NCBI RefSeq assembly: GCF_946482535.1
Contig: NZ_CAMLRU010000060.1
Span: forward strand, 1 to 14,236
Length of the DNA: 14,236 bases
From: an uncultured Flavobacterium sp.
GTDB lineage: Bacteria; Bacteroidota; Bacteroidia; Flavobacteriales; Flavobacteriaceae
Reading direction: 5' to 3'
Shown: piece by piece, positions 7,730 to 14,236 of the stretch
How the letters are laid out: every line of letters begins with the position of its first letter
How positions within the stretch are numbered: the first letter of the stretch is position 1
Notes under the pieces: model-generated
What the model saw: the letters and a program-made list of their open reading frames with translations, nothing else
What the model was told of the DNA's origin: nothing
The model's database searches: none
Translations under genes and position numbers: made by a program

Positions 7730-8185
7730 TCAGAACAACTTCGCAACTTGCTCATTCACAAACTCTAAAAATCTTTCGTCAGCTTCTGTAAAAGGGTCAA
7801 TCACATGACTGTCGATATCGATTTGACCTATCTTGACGCCATTCACAAAAAGTGGCACTACTATTTCTGATTTTACGGTAAAGCTGCAAGCGATGTAATT
7901 GTCTTGCGCCGAAACGTCGGGAACAACGAAGTTGGCATTGGATTCGGCGACTTGACCGCAAATGCCTTTTCCAAACGGAATTATCGTATGATCGGTCTCA
8001 GCGCCAACGTACGGACCAAGATGTAAGGTTCTGTTGTCGTGGTTGGCAAAATAAAAACCAACCCAATTGTAGTAAGACACGTTATCTGAAAGAAATTGAC
8101 AAAGATTTTTCAGTTTTACATCTCTCTCAATATTTGCTTCAGTTAAGATGGCGTTGACTTGTGGTTTTAAGTTTTCAAAATTCAT
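7730..8185 (-). CDS. GAF-domain protein, probable free methionine-(R)-sulfoxide reductase
   Basis: A 151-residue protein made almost wholly of one GAF domain. The segments NWVGFYF, LGPYVG, IPFGKGICGQVAES, YIACSFTVKSEIVVPL and GQIDIDS closely follow the fRMsr (MsrC/YebR) family, which reduces free methionine-R-sulfoxide in the cytoplasm. E. coli fRMsr uses three cysteines near positions 84, 94 and 118. Here the second and third are present (Cys76 in GKGICG and Cys100 in IACSF), but the first is absent: the matching stretch is AETDHTIIP. As I recall, the last two are the resolving and catalytic pair, so activity remains plausible. ATG at 8185 gives the standard short N-terminus. A candidate -7 box lies upstream at 8201-8208, and xrtF is divergent. 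If not a reductase, it would be a small GAF ligand-binding protein. Confidence 0.8.
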   Translation of the reverse strand: MNFENLKPQVNAILTEANIERDVKLKNLCQFLSDNVSYYNWVGFYFANHDNRTLHLGPYVGAETDHTIIPFGKGICGQVAESNANFVVPDVSAQDNYIACSFTVKSEIVVPLFVNGVKIGQIDIDSHVIDPFTEADERFLEFVNEQVAKLF

Positions 8186-8200
8186 TTTTCAATTTTTATG

Positions 8201-8208
8201 CAAAAGTA
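8201..8208 (-). promoter_or_regulatory. Candidate -7 box of the GAF gene
   Basis: On the minus strand this reads TACTTTTG, the same eight bases as the rpsO -7 box and an exact TAnnTTTG match. It is 15 bases ahead of the ATG at 8185, so the leader would be short. No TTG is found at the expected upstream spacing. Confidence 0.5.
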
Positions 8209-8233
8209 ACGACTGCACTTTTTTTATTTTATA

Positions 8234-8241
8234 TAAATTTG
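8234..8241 (+). promoter_or_regulatory. Candidate -7 box of xrtF
   Basis: TAAATTTG matches TAnnTTTG exactly. CTG at 8213-8215, 18 bases upstream, is a one-base variant of the TTG element. Transcription would begin near 8247, downstream of the ATG at 8148, which supports the TTG start at 8256 for xrtF. Confidence 0.5.
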
Positions 8242-8255
8242 TTAAAAATTCAATC

Positions 8256-8813
8256 TTGAAGAATCTGCTACAGCAATACAAACCTTTTTTACTTTTTTTA
8301 GGTAAATTCTTGTTGACTTACATTCTGCTGACAGTGATTTATCAGTCGTATTTGAATCGGTTTGAAGTGGCCAAAAATGAAGTCGATTCGTTTTCACAAC
8401 TTGTAGCCAATCAAACCCAATCGGTGTTATCTTTGTTTGATGCCAATGCCTATATCGAAGCGCATCCTACCGAACCCAGTATAAAAATCATTTACAAAGG
8501 CCAATACATTTCCCGAATTATAGAAGGTTGCAACGCTTTGAGTGTGATAATTTTATTCATTGCTTTCATTATTGCGTTCACCGGAAAATTAAAACAAACA
8601 CTGGTTTTTATTCTTTTGGGAAGTGTTTTAATTCATCTTTTAAATATTGGCAGAATTGCTTTGTTATGCATTGCTTTGTATCATTTTCCTGAATATGAGC
8701 ACTTGCTTCACGGTGTTGTTTTTCCGTTGATTATTTACGGAATTGTTTTTTTATTATGGGTTATTTGGGTCAATAAATTTTCATTACATGCTAGCACAAC
8801 TTCTAAAAAATAA
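8256..8813 (+). CDS. xrtF: Exosortase family protein XrtF
   Basis: A 185-residue multi-spanning membrane protein of the exosortase/archaeosortase superfamily, whose members cleave C-terminal sorting signals of exported proteins. The three conserved catalytic-type residues are visible: Cys92 in IEGCNALS, Arg133 in LNIGRIALL and His152 in HLLHGVVFP. The N-terminus KNLLQQYKPFLLFLGKFLLT and the EGCNA context fit the XrtF subgroup of Bacteroidota. The frame is open from ATG at 8148, but that start would overlap the GAF gene on the other strand, add an atypical Cys/Phe-rich stretch, and precede the candidate promoter. TTG at 8256 restores the usual XrtF length. The stop lies 26 bases inside the next gene, the XrtF-associated membrane protein. 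I see no obvious sorting-signal substrate in the window. Confidence 0.88.
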   Translation: MKNLLQQYKPFLLFLGKFLLTYILLTVIYQSYLNRFEVAKNEVDSFSQLVANQTQSVLSLFDANAYIEAHPTEPSIKIIYKGQYISRIIEGCNALSVIILFIAFIIAFTGKLKQTLVFILLGSVLIHLLNIGRIALLCIALYHFPEYEHLLHGVVFPLIIYGIVFLLWVIWVNKFSLHASTTSKK

Positions 8814-9234
8814 ATCCAAAGTCTTTTGGTCATTGTTTCTGATTGGATTGTTAATCTGCATCAGGCTTTTAGAAGACCAATTGTTTTATGACCCTTTTTT
8901 GGCTTATTTCAAAAGCGAATTTGCGCACACTAAATTGCCACAGTTTAATGTTTTTAAGCTGTTTTTTAGTTTAGGGATTCGGTTTTACCTCAATTCAGTG
9001 ATTTCCTTGTTTTTGTTGTACGTCATTTTTAAAGACACTAAAATTGTCAAATTTTCGATGCTGCTCTACATGATTTTGGGTTCTATACTAATGATTAGTT
9101 TCATTTTTGTACTGACATTTTTTGGCGAAGAAAACAAAATGACGCTATTTTACCTCCGAAGATTTTTAATCCAACCGATTTTCATAATGCTTTTTATCCC
9201 GGCATTTTATTATCAGAAACAGGTTAAAAAGTAA
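8788..9234 (+). CDS. Exosortase F system-associated membrane protein
   Basis: A 148-residue hydrophobic protein with about four predicted membrane helices (roughly 12-27, 58-82, 87-112 and 120-142). Motifs RLLEDQLFYDPFLAYFK (26-42), FKLFFSLGIRFYLNS (56-70), FKDTKIVKFS and FYLRRFLIQPIF...FIPAFYYQK match my memory of the small family found only next to XrtF. It probably forms a complex with or assists XrtF in the inner membrane; its biochemical role is not known to me. ATG at 8788 (MLAQLLKNKS) is preferred over an in-frame ATG at 8743, because family members begin with a short Lys-rich stretch before the first helix. It overlaps the end of xrtF by 26 bases, which points to translational coupling. 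Confidence 0.85.
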   Translation: MLAQLLKNKSKVFWSLFLIGLLICIRLLEDQLFYDPFLAYFKSEFAHTKLPQFNVFKLFFSLGIRFYLNSVISLFLLYVIFKDTKIVKFSMLLYMILGSILMISFIFVLTFFGEENKMTLFYLRRFLIQPIFIMLFIPAFYYQKQVKK

Positions 9235-9245
9235 GCGATATTTCG

Positions 9246-9253
9246 TAACTTTA
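9246..9253 (+). promoter_or_regulatory. Possible weak -7 box ahead of the ATP-cone gene
   Basis: TAACTTTA matches TAnnTTTG at all but the final base and lies 38 bases before the ATG at 9292, in the 57-base gap after the XrtF-associated gene. No TTG is found at the usual spacing. Read-through from xrtF is an equally good explanation for expression. Confidence 0.25.
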
Positions 9254-9291
9254 CTACATATTCTTTAAGCCGGAATTTAATGTAGTTTACT

Positions 9292-10122
9292 ATGAAAATT
9301 ATCAAGCATTCGGGAAGTATAGTCGATTTTAATCGGGATAAACTCAAAAACTCTTTGCTCAAATCGGGTGCCGATAAAAAAGTTGTGGAAGACGTTTTGC
9401 AAATCATTGAAAAGCAAATCTACGAGGGCATTTCTACCAAAAAAATCTACAAACTAGCATTTAATTTACTCAAAAAATCATCCCATTCACAGGCGGCGCG
9501 TTACAATCTTAGAACAGCCATACAGCTGCTCGGTCCGGCCGGTTTTTTCTTTGAAAAGTTTGTAGCTCGTTTGTTTATATCCGAAGGTTATTTGTCGCAA
9601 ACCAATTTGTTTCTCTCCGGAAAATGTGTCGGTCACGAAGTTGATGTAGCCATTATGAAAAACGATATTGTCGAGATGGTAGAATGTAAGTTTCACGCCA
9701 AAAGTGACACCAATTCGGATGTGAAAGTTCCCATGTATATTTTGTCAAGATTCAATGATTTGAAAGACAGAAACCATTTAATTTTTACCGAAAAAGATAA
9801 AATTTCCGGCTGTTGGATAGTCACCAATAATCGCTTCACGGCTGATGCCATGACTTTTGCCCATTGCTCGGGCTTGCAGTTGTTAAGTTGGGATTATCCG
9901 AAGGATTTCAGTTTGCGAAAAAGAATAGACGATGGGCAATTATATCCGGTTACGTGCTTAACCACTTTGACCTTGGCCGAAAAGGATAAATTGTTAGTTC
10001 AAGATATTATTTTGGCCCAAGAAATTATCAATAATATGGAAGCGTTGGAACAAATTGGCCTGAGCCCAATCAGAATCAAAAACGTGATCAAAGAAGCTTC
10101 CGAACTTTGTAAATACATCTAA
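9292..10122 (+). CDS. ATP-cone domain fused to a PD-(D/E)XK (Mrr-like) nuclease domain
   Basis: A 276-residue soluble protein. Residues 1 to about 85 (IIKHSGSIVDFNRDKLKNSL...SHSQAARYNLRTAIQLLGP) read as an ATP-cone, the nucleotide-sensing module of ribonucleotide reductases and NrdR. Residues about 86-200 look like a restriction-endonuclease fold: helix with FEKFVARLFISEGY, then GHEVDVAI with Asp118, then MVECKFH with Glu131 and Lys133, forming a D...ExK set, then IVTNNRFTADAMTFAHCSGLQLLSW as the C-terminal strands typical of Mrr-like domains. The last 65 residues are helical (LAEKDKLLVQDII...IKNVIKEASEL) and unassigned. Its stop is one base before the ATG of a beta-CASP RNase gene, implying co-translation. 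A nucleotide-gated nuclease is a reasonable inference; target and role are unknown. No methyltransferase or specificity subunit is nearby, so it is not an ordinary restriction system. Confidence 0.8.
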   Translation: MKIIKHSGSIVDFNRDKLKNSLLKSGADKKVVEDVLQIIEKQIYEGISTKKIYKLAFNLLKKSSHSQAARYNLRTAIQLLGPAGFFFEKFVARLFISEGYLSQTNLFLSGKCVGHEVDVAIMKNDIVEMVECKFHAKSDTNSDVKVPMYILSRFNDLKDRNHLIFTEKDKISGCWIVTNNRFTADAMTFAHCSGLQLLSWDYPKDFSLRKRIDDGQLYPVTCLTTLTLAEKDKLLVQDIILAQEIINNMEALEQIGLSPIRIKNVIKEASELCKYI

Positions 10123-10123
10123 A

Positions 10124-11479
10124 ATGAAAATCAAATTCCTAGGCGGTGCCGGAACGGTTACCGGTTCCAAAACTTTAATCGAAAGCAACGGCGTTCGTAT
10201 TCTGATTGATTGCGGTCAATTTCAAGGGCTAAAACCTTTGCGTGAACTCAACTGGGAACCATTGCCGATTTTGCCCAATACCATTGACTTCGTCCTGCTT
10301 ACCCACGGCCATTTAGACCATTGCGGTTGGTTGCCAAGATTGGTCAACCAAGGGTTTGAAGGGAAGATTTATTGCACAAGCCCAACGAAAGATGTTACCA
10401 AACTCATTTTGTTAGACAGCGCCAAAATTCAAGAAGAAGAAGCCGAGAAAGCCAACAAAGAACATTTTTCCAAACACGAAATTGCCGAACCTTTATACGA
10501 TTTAGCCCAAACCGAAAAAGTGTTTCCGTTGTTTCGGGTGGTCAAACCCAACGAAGAAGTAATGCTCGATGCCGAAATTACAGCTAAGTTTTTTAATGCC
10601 GGACACATCATCGGTGCTTGCAGTATCGAATTGCAACTGGAAAATAAAACCTTGGTCTTCTCAGGCGATATCGGTCAGGACGATGATGTGCTGATGTATG
10701 CGCCGGTCAAACCCAAACGAGCTGATTATGTGTTTTTAGAAAGTACCTACGGCAATAGAATTCATCCGAAAGAAGACGTTAAATTGTTGTTGGAAACCTA
10801 TATCAACAATACAGTTCAAGCAAACGGAACGGTAATTATTCCGAGTTTTGCTGTGGAACGCGCACAAACTTTGATGTACTTGCTTTGGCAACTCAAAAAA
10901 GAAGACAGAATTCCGGATATTCCGTATGTGATTGATACGCCCATGGGAATAAGCGTTTTAGAAGTGTTTATGGACAATCGGAAATGGCATAAATTATCAG
11001 AACAAGAATGTGTTGACATGTGTAAAATGTTTACCATGAATTCAGAGTATCAGGAAACTATCGCCACCATATTTGACAAGCAACCCAAAGTAGTGATTGC
11101 TGCCAGTGGCATGATTACCGGCGGAAGAGTATTGAGCTATTTAGAACGCTACATTGGTTTGCCCGAAACCACCGTAATTATAGTAGGTTACCAAGCCGAA
11201 GGAACTCGCGGCAGAAAACTACTCGAAGGCGCGACAGAAATTAAAATTTACGGGAAATATTATCCGGTTTTGGCCAAAATTTTAGAAATCGAAGGCTTAT
11301 CGGCTCATGGTGACCAAAATGATTTGCTCAATTGGCTTTCGGAACTTGGGGACAAACCTCAAAAAGTGTTTTTGGTCCATGGCGAAAATGAACCGGCTGA
11401 TGAATTGCGTATCAAAATTCAAGAAAAATATGGGTTTGATTGTTCTGTTCCCATGATGGGCCAAGAGTTTGAATTGTAA
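10124..11479 (+). CDS. Metallo-beta-lactamase/beta-CASP ribonuclease-like hydrolase
   Basis: A 451-residue protein with all hallmarks of RNA-processing MBL enzymes related to CPSF73 and bacterial RNase-like MBL proteins. The metal-binding motif is THGHLDH (His61, His63, Asp65, His66), followed by His161 in NAGHIIGA and Asp182 in SGDIG. The beta-CASP insertion runs about 205-370, with motif A at Glu206 (ESTYG) and SFAVERAQ at 241-248. Motif B is His395 (LSAHGDQ) and motif C is His419 (VHGE), within the C-terminal RMMBL 'Zn-dependent RNA specificity' part. It should cut RNA endo- or exonucleolytically in the cytoplasm using two zinc ions; DNA cannot be excluded. ATG at 10124 follows the ATP-cone/nuclease gene by one base, so the two are co-translated and may act on the same substrate. 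This close pairing is the notable point. Confidence 0.92.
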   Translation: MKIKFLGGAGTVTGSKTLIESNGVRILIDCGQFQGLKPLRELNWEPLPILPNTIDFVLLTHGHLDHCGWLPRLVNQGFEGKIYCTSPTKDVTKLILLDSAKIQEEEAEKANKEHFSKHEIAEPLYDLAQTEKVFPLFRVVKPNEEVMLDAEITAKFFNAGHIIGACSIELQLENKTLVFSGDIGQDDDVLMYAPVKPKRADYVFLESTYGNRIHPKEDVKLLLETYINNTVQANGTVIIPSFAVERAQTLMYLLWQLKKEDRIPDIPYVIDTPMGISVLEVFMDNRKWHKLSEQECVDMCKMFTMNSEYQETIATIFDKQPKVVIAASGMITGGRVLSYLERYIGLPETTVIIVGYQAEGTRGRKLLEGATEIKIYGKYYPVLAKILEIEGLSAHGDQNDLLNWLSELGDKPQKVFLVHGENEPADELRIKIQEKYGFDCSVPMMGQEFEL

Positions 11480-11519
11480 GTTTTAAGACCTTTTTAAGTT
11501 TTTAGGAACGGAATATTGT

Positions 11520-11527
11520 TAACTTTG
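11520..11527 (+). promoter_or_regulatory. Candidate -7 box of the HYC_CC_PP gene
   Basis: TAACTTTG matches TAnnTTTG exactly but ends only 4 bases before the ATG at 11532. Transcription would start at or next to the start codon, predicting a leaderless or nearly leaderless mRNA. The -33 region offers only TTT at 11499-11501 (18-base spacing). Confidence 0.5.
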
Positions 11528-11531
11528 TGCC

Positions 11532-11951
11532 ATGAATTTCAAAAAGCACATCAGTATTTTAATCGCCATGCTCATCTTGGTTTCCAACTCGGGCCTGGCG
11601 TTTACCGTGCATTTTTGTGAAGGGAAAATAGCTTCTATTTCCTCTGTTTTTTCTAAAGAAGAAGTTTGCGACATGCCGGTAGTAGTCGAAAAAACCTGCT
11701 GCGCCAAAGTCGAAACTACGCATAAAGACTGTTGTTCCGATAAGAAAGTCGATTTAAAAAACAAAACCGAGAAAATCATCCTCAAAACCATTTCCCTCGA
11801 TTTTGAACCGGCTTATTTTTCTGAATATAAAACTCACGTTTTTGCCGTAGCAGCTTCGCCAAAATACGTGGATGAAAAAGTGGCTTTCTATTGTGACTCT
11901 AACGCACCGCCACTTTACCAACTCTATTGTCAATACACTTTTTACGCTTGA
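11532..11951 (+). CDS. HYC_CC_PP family exported cysteine-rich protein
   Basis: A 139-residue protein with an N-terminal hydrophobic signal (residues 5-23, ending GLAF). The mature part holds eight cysteines in a characteristic layout: HFC (27-29, Cys29), Cys46, a CC pair at 56-57, a CC pair at 67-68, Cys121 and Cys133, plus NAPPLYQLYC (125-133). This matches the HYC_CC_PP family of Bacteroidota, named after its His-x-Cys, Cys-Cys and Pro-Pro motifs, though here the first motif is HFC rather than HYC. It probably binds a soft metal such as copper in the periplasm or at the outer membrane; that is inferred from the cysteines and from the TonB-dependent receptor and HMA-like protein that follow. 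The candidate promoter is so close to the ATG that the mRNA may be leaderless; the internal ATG at codon 13 would cut into the signal peptide and is less likely. Confidence 0.82.
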   Translation: MNFKKHISILIAMLILVSNSGLAFTVHFCEGKIASISSVFSKEEVCDMPVVVEKTCCAKVETTHKDCCSDKKVDLKNKTEKIILKTISLDFEPAYFSEYKTHVFAVAASPKYVDEKVAFYCDSNAPPLYQLYCQYTFYA

Positions 11952-12028
11952 TTTAATTTTAATTCCGTTCAGATTTTCATGGTCTATAATGGAAATCGTT
12001 TAATCGAATTAATTTTAAATCAATACTA

Positions 12029-14050
12029 ATGAAAAAAACACTGTTTTTCCTAACGTTGTTGTTTTCTGCTTTCGGATTTTCACAAGAAACTTTGAAGCAA
12101 GATACCTTAAAAACCGTAACGGTAGAAGGCAATCAAAAAGGAATAAAAAAATCAATAAAAGGCACGGCCAATACCACTTTGGTTACCAGCAAGGAATTAC
12201 TCAAAGCCGCTTGTTGTAACTTGGCCGAAAGCTTCGAAACCAATCCGTCCATTGACGTTAATTTTTCGGATGCCTTGACCGGAACCAAACAAATCAAAAT
12301 GCTCGGATTAACCAGTCCGTACATCATGATTACCGAAGAAAATGTGCCTTCTGTTCGTGGTGCTTCTCAAGCTTACGGATTGTCGTTTACGCCCGGAACT
12401 TGGGTAGAAAGTATCCAAATTACCAAAGGAGCCGGAAGTGTGGTCAACGGTTTCGAAAGCATTTCGGGCCAAATCAACACCGAATTAATCAAACCCATAG
12501 GCGATATTCCGTTCTTTTTAAATGCTTACGGCGATACCGGAAGTCGTTTCGAATTGAATACTCATTTCAACAAAAAAGTGTCTGATAAATGGGCGACCAG
12601 TTTGTTTGTGCACGGTAATGCTCGTGTTTCCAAAAACGATATGAATGACGATGGTTTTATGGACAATCCTTTGGGTAAACAATTAAATATAGCCAACCGT
12701 TGGCAATATGCTAATCCGGAATCGGGTTGGGTTTCGTTTTTAAATATTCGTTACATGAATGATGAAAAACAAACCGGTGAACTCGATTTTGATCCCGACA
12801 GAGACCAATTGACTACTAACTTTTGGGGTTCGGAAATCAATACCGAGCGATTGGATTTCAGTTCAAAAGTAGGTTATGTTTTCAAAGACATGCCGTTCCA
12901 AAGTATCGGTTTTCAAAACGCTTTCAGCAATCATAACCAGCAATCTTACTTTGGGTTAAACCAATACAATATCAAGCAACAAAGTTATTATTCGAATTTA
13001 ATTTTCAATTCCATTATCAGCAATACCATGAACAAGTTTGCCACCGGATTGAACTTTACGTATGATAAATATTCCGAGTTTGTGAACTTGGCCGATGTGA
13101 GTCGCATTGACAATTCGGTTGGCGCTTTCTTCGAATACACTTACGATGATAACGATAAGTTCAGTTATATTTTGGGCGGAAGATTGGATTATCACAATAG
13201 GTTAGGAGCGTTTTTCACTCCGAGATTACACGTGAAATACAATCCTTGGGAAAAGGCGGTTTTTCGTTTTTCTGCCGGAAGAGGAAAACGTGCGGCGAAT
13301 ATTTATGCCGAAAACCAAAATCTTTTTGCCAGCTCAAGAGTGTTTTCGGTTTTAGATACCAACGGAAAAATTTATGGTTTGGAAGCCGAAATTGCTTGGA
13401 ACTACGGTTTAAGTTTTACCCAAAACTTTATGTTTTTCGGAATGAAAGCGGATACCACTATTGACTTTTACCGAACCGATTTCCAAAACCAAGCCGTGGT
13501 TGACGTGATGAATTCACCACAAGAAGTTTTGTTTTATAACTTGGACGGAAAATCATACGCCAACAGTTTGCAGTTGGATTTCAACCTGGAAATCATCAAG
13601 CATTTGAATGTGAGAACGGCTTATAAATATTACGACATTTCCACCGATTATATTTCGGGCAGTTACCAAAGACCGTTGCAAGCTAAACACCGTTTTTTCG
13701 GGAATGTTGAATATGCCACACACATTGTAGAAAAAGGAAAGCAATGGAAATTTGACTATACTTGGAATTGGTTAGGCCCACAACAATTACCCAATACATC
13801 AACCAATCCGCACCACGACAGATTGCCGAATTTTTCGCCTTCGTTCTCTACGATGAATGCGCAAATTACCAGAACTTTTTCGAGTACTTTTGAAGTGTAT
13901 ATCGGAGGAGAAAATATTGGGAATTATACACAACACAAAGCCGTTTTAGGTGCAGATGATCCTTTCGGTCCAAATTTTGATACGTCAATTGTATATGCGC
14001 CGGTATTTGGAGCCATGTATTACGGCGGATTGAGATTTAAAATTAAATAG
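12029..14050 (+). CDS. TonB-dependent outer-membrane receptor, probable metal uptake
   Basis: A 673-residue receptor with a signal peptide (1 to about 18, FGFSQ), a possible TonB-box region (LKTVTVEG, 27-34), a plug domain (about 45-150; KQIKMLGL, ITKGAGSVVNGFESISGQIN) and a C-terminal beta-barrel of alternating aromatic strands ending in LRFKIK. The plug carries a Cys-Cys pair at 62-63 in LLKAACCNLAESFETNPS, a feature I associate with receptors encoded beside HYC_CC_PP and HMA-type proteins and thought to take copper or another soft metal. The N-terminal carboxypeptidase-regulatory-like domain, common in Bacteroidota receptors, is absent: the plug begins right after the signal peptide. The gene follows HYC_CC_PP by 77 bases and precedes the HMA-like gene by 50 bases in the same direction, probably one operon. 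The substrate is inferred from context, not from the barrel. Confidence 0.9.
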   Translation: MKKTLFFLTLLFSAFGFSQETLKQDTLKTVTVEGNQKGIKKSIKGTANTTLVTSKELLKAACCNLAESFETNPSIDVNFSDALTGTKQIKMLGLTSPYIMITEENVPSVRGASQAYGLSFTPGTWVESIQITKGAGSVVNGFESISGQINTELIKPIGDIPFFLNAYGDTGSRFELNTHFNKKVSDKWATSLFVHGNARVSKNDMNDDGFMDNPLGKQLNIANRWQYANPESGWVSFLNIRYMNDEKQTGELDFDPDRDQLTTNFWGSEINTERLDFSSKVGYVFKDMPFQSIGFQNAFSNHNQQSYFGLNQYNIKQQSYYSNLIFNSIISNTMNKFATGLNFTYDKYSEFVNLADVSRIDNSVGAFFEYTYDDNDKFSYILGGRLDYHNRLGAFFTPRLHVKYNPWEKAVFRFSAGRGKRAANIYAENQNLFASSRVFSVLDTNGKIYGLEAEIAWNYGLSFTQNFMFFGMKADTTIDFYRTDFQNQAVVDVMNSPQEVLFYNLDGKSYANSLQLDFNLEIIKHLNVRTAYKYYDISTDYISGSYQRPLQAKHRFFGNVEYATHIVEKGKQWKFDYTWNWLGPQQLPNTSTNPHHDRLPNFSPSFSTMNAQITRTFSSTFEVYIGGENIGNYTQHKAVLGADDPFGPNFDTSIVYAPVFGAMYYGGLRFKIK

Positions 14051-14100
14051 AGTATCCAATATCAAAAAGCAATTTAAATAATAATTAAAAAAGTAGAATA

Positions 14101-14236
14101 ATGAAAAATATAGTAATCGGAATGCTTGTTTTGTTGGTGTCATTTACCGCTCAAGCGCAAGAAAAAAAGAATAAAAATGCCAAGCACAATATTGAAGTCA
14201 ACGGCAATTGTGAAATGTGTAAAAAGCGAATCGAAA
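14101..14236 (+). CDS. Exported heavy-metal-associated (HMA-like) protein, 3' end beyond window
   Basis: Only the first 45 codons are inside the window. They encode a signal peptide (MKNIVIGMLVLLVSFTAQAQ, probable cleavage near residue 19), a Lys/Asn-rich linker, and the start of an HMA-type fold with the metal-binding motif Cys37-Glu-Met-Cys40 in IEVNGNCEMCKKRIE. HMA domains bind copper or other soft metal ions through the two cysteines; here the protein would act in the periplasm. ATG at 14101 is 50 bases past the TonB-dependent receptor stop, so it probably belongs to the same operon and may accept metal from that receptor. The full length and any further domains cannot be seen. Confidence 0.8.
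   Translation, partial: MKNIVIGMLVLLVSFTAQAQEKKNKNAKHNIEVNGNCEMCKKRIE

Noticed and set aside
8148..8255. N-terminal extension of xrtF from ATG 8148
   Set aside because: It overlaps the GAF gene on the other strand, precedes the candidate promoter, and adds residues unlike exosortase N-termini.
8743..8787. Longer start (ATG 8743) for the XrtF-associated protein
   Set aside because: The added 15 residues lie deep in xrtF, and the family normally begins just before the first membrane helix as from ATG 8788.
9292..10122. Restriction-modification system
   Set aside because: A nuclease-like domain is present but no methyltransferase or specificity gene lies in the window, and the ATP-cone points to another role.
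11519..11791. Minus-strand open frame of 90 codons
   Set aside because: It is antisense to the HYC_CC_PP gene, which has a signal peptide and conserved cysteine motifs.
11985..11990. TATAAT hexamer ahead of the TonB-dependent receptor gene
   Set aside because: Bacteroidota sigma factor does not use this hexamer as its main box, there is no partner element, and random matches are expected in AT-rich DNA.

Overview
The window looks like chromosomal DNA of a Flavobacterium-like member of the Bacteroidota. The evidence is AT-rich DNA, start codons without clear Shine-Dalgarno sequences, several matches to the Bacteroidota -7 promoter box TAnnTTTG, and family content typical of Flavobacteriaceae: the exosortase XrtF pair, a HYC_CC_PP protein beside a TonB-dependent receptor, and an LA_2272-type surface-repeat protein. 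No rRNA, tRNA, CRISPR array, insertion sequence or phage gene was seen. No stretch above 300 bases lacks a gene; the longest gap is 7510-7729.

Left part (1-4905). A large polytopic membrane protein of DUF2339 type runs leftwards off the window edge. A 320-residue helix-turn-helix protein lies 23 bases upstream of it in the same direction, probably in one operon. A secreted surface-repeat protein is transcribed divergently from the regulator. The 104-base gap between them holds two related 15-bp elements about 52 bp apart, each touching a candidate -7 box, so they are candidate operator sites. A strong hairpin (4872-4900) separates the surface-repeat gene from pnp and can serve both strands.

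Central part (4924-8185). The conserved rpsO-pnp pair (ribosomal protein S15, then polynucleotide phosphorylase) runs leftwards, with a terminator-like hairpin between the genes and a good Bacteroidota promoter ahead of rpsO. A repeat-rich gap of 10-bp units separates it from a GAF-domain protein resembling free methionine-R-sulfoxide reductase.

Right part (8256-11479), rightward. xrtF (most likely with a TTG start) overlaps its membrane partner gene. Next comes an unusual ATP-cone/PD-(D/E)XK nuclease-like fusion, followed after one base by a beta-CASP metallo-beta-lactamase RNase. The last two look like a translationally linked nucleic-acid-processing pair.

Far right (11520-14236), rightward. 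A cysteine-rich exported HYC_CC_PP protein, a TonB-dependent receptor with a Cys-Cys pair in its plug, and an exported heavy-metal-associated (HMA-like) protein cut by the window edge form a probable metal (likely copper) handling cluster in the envelope.
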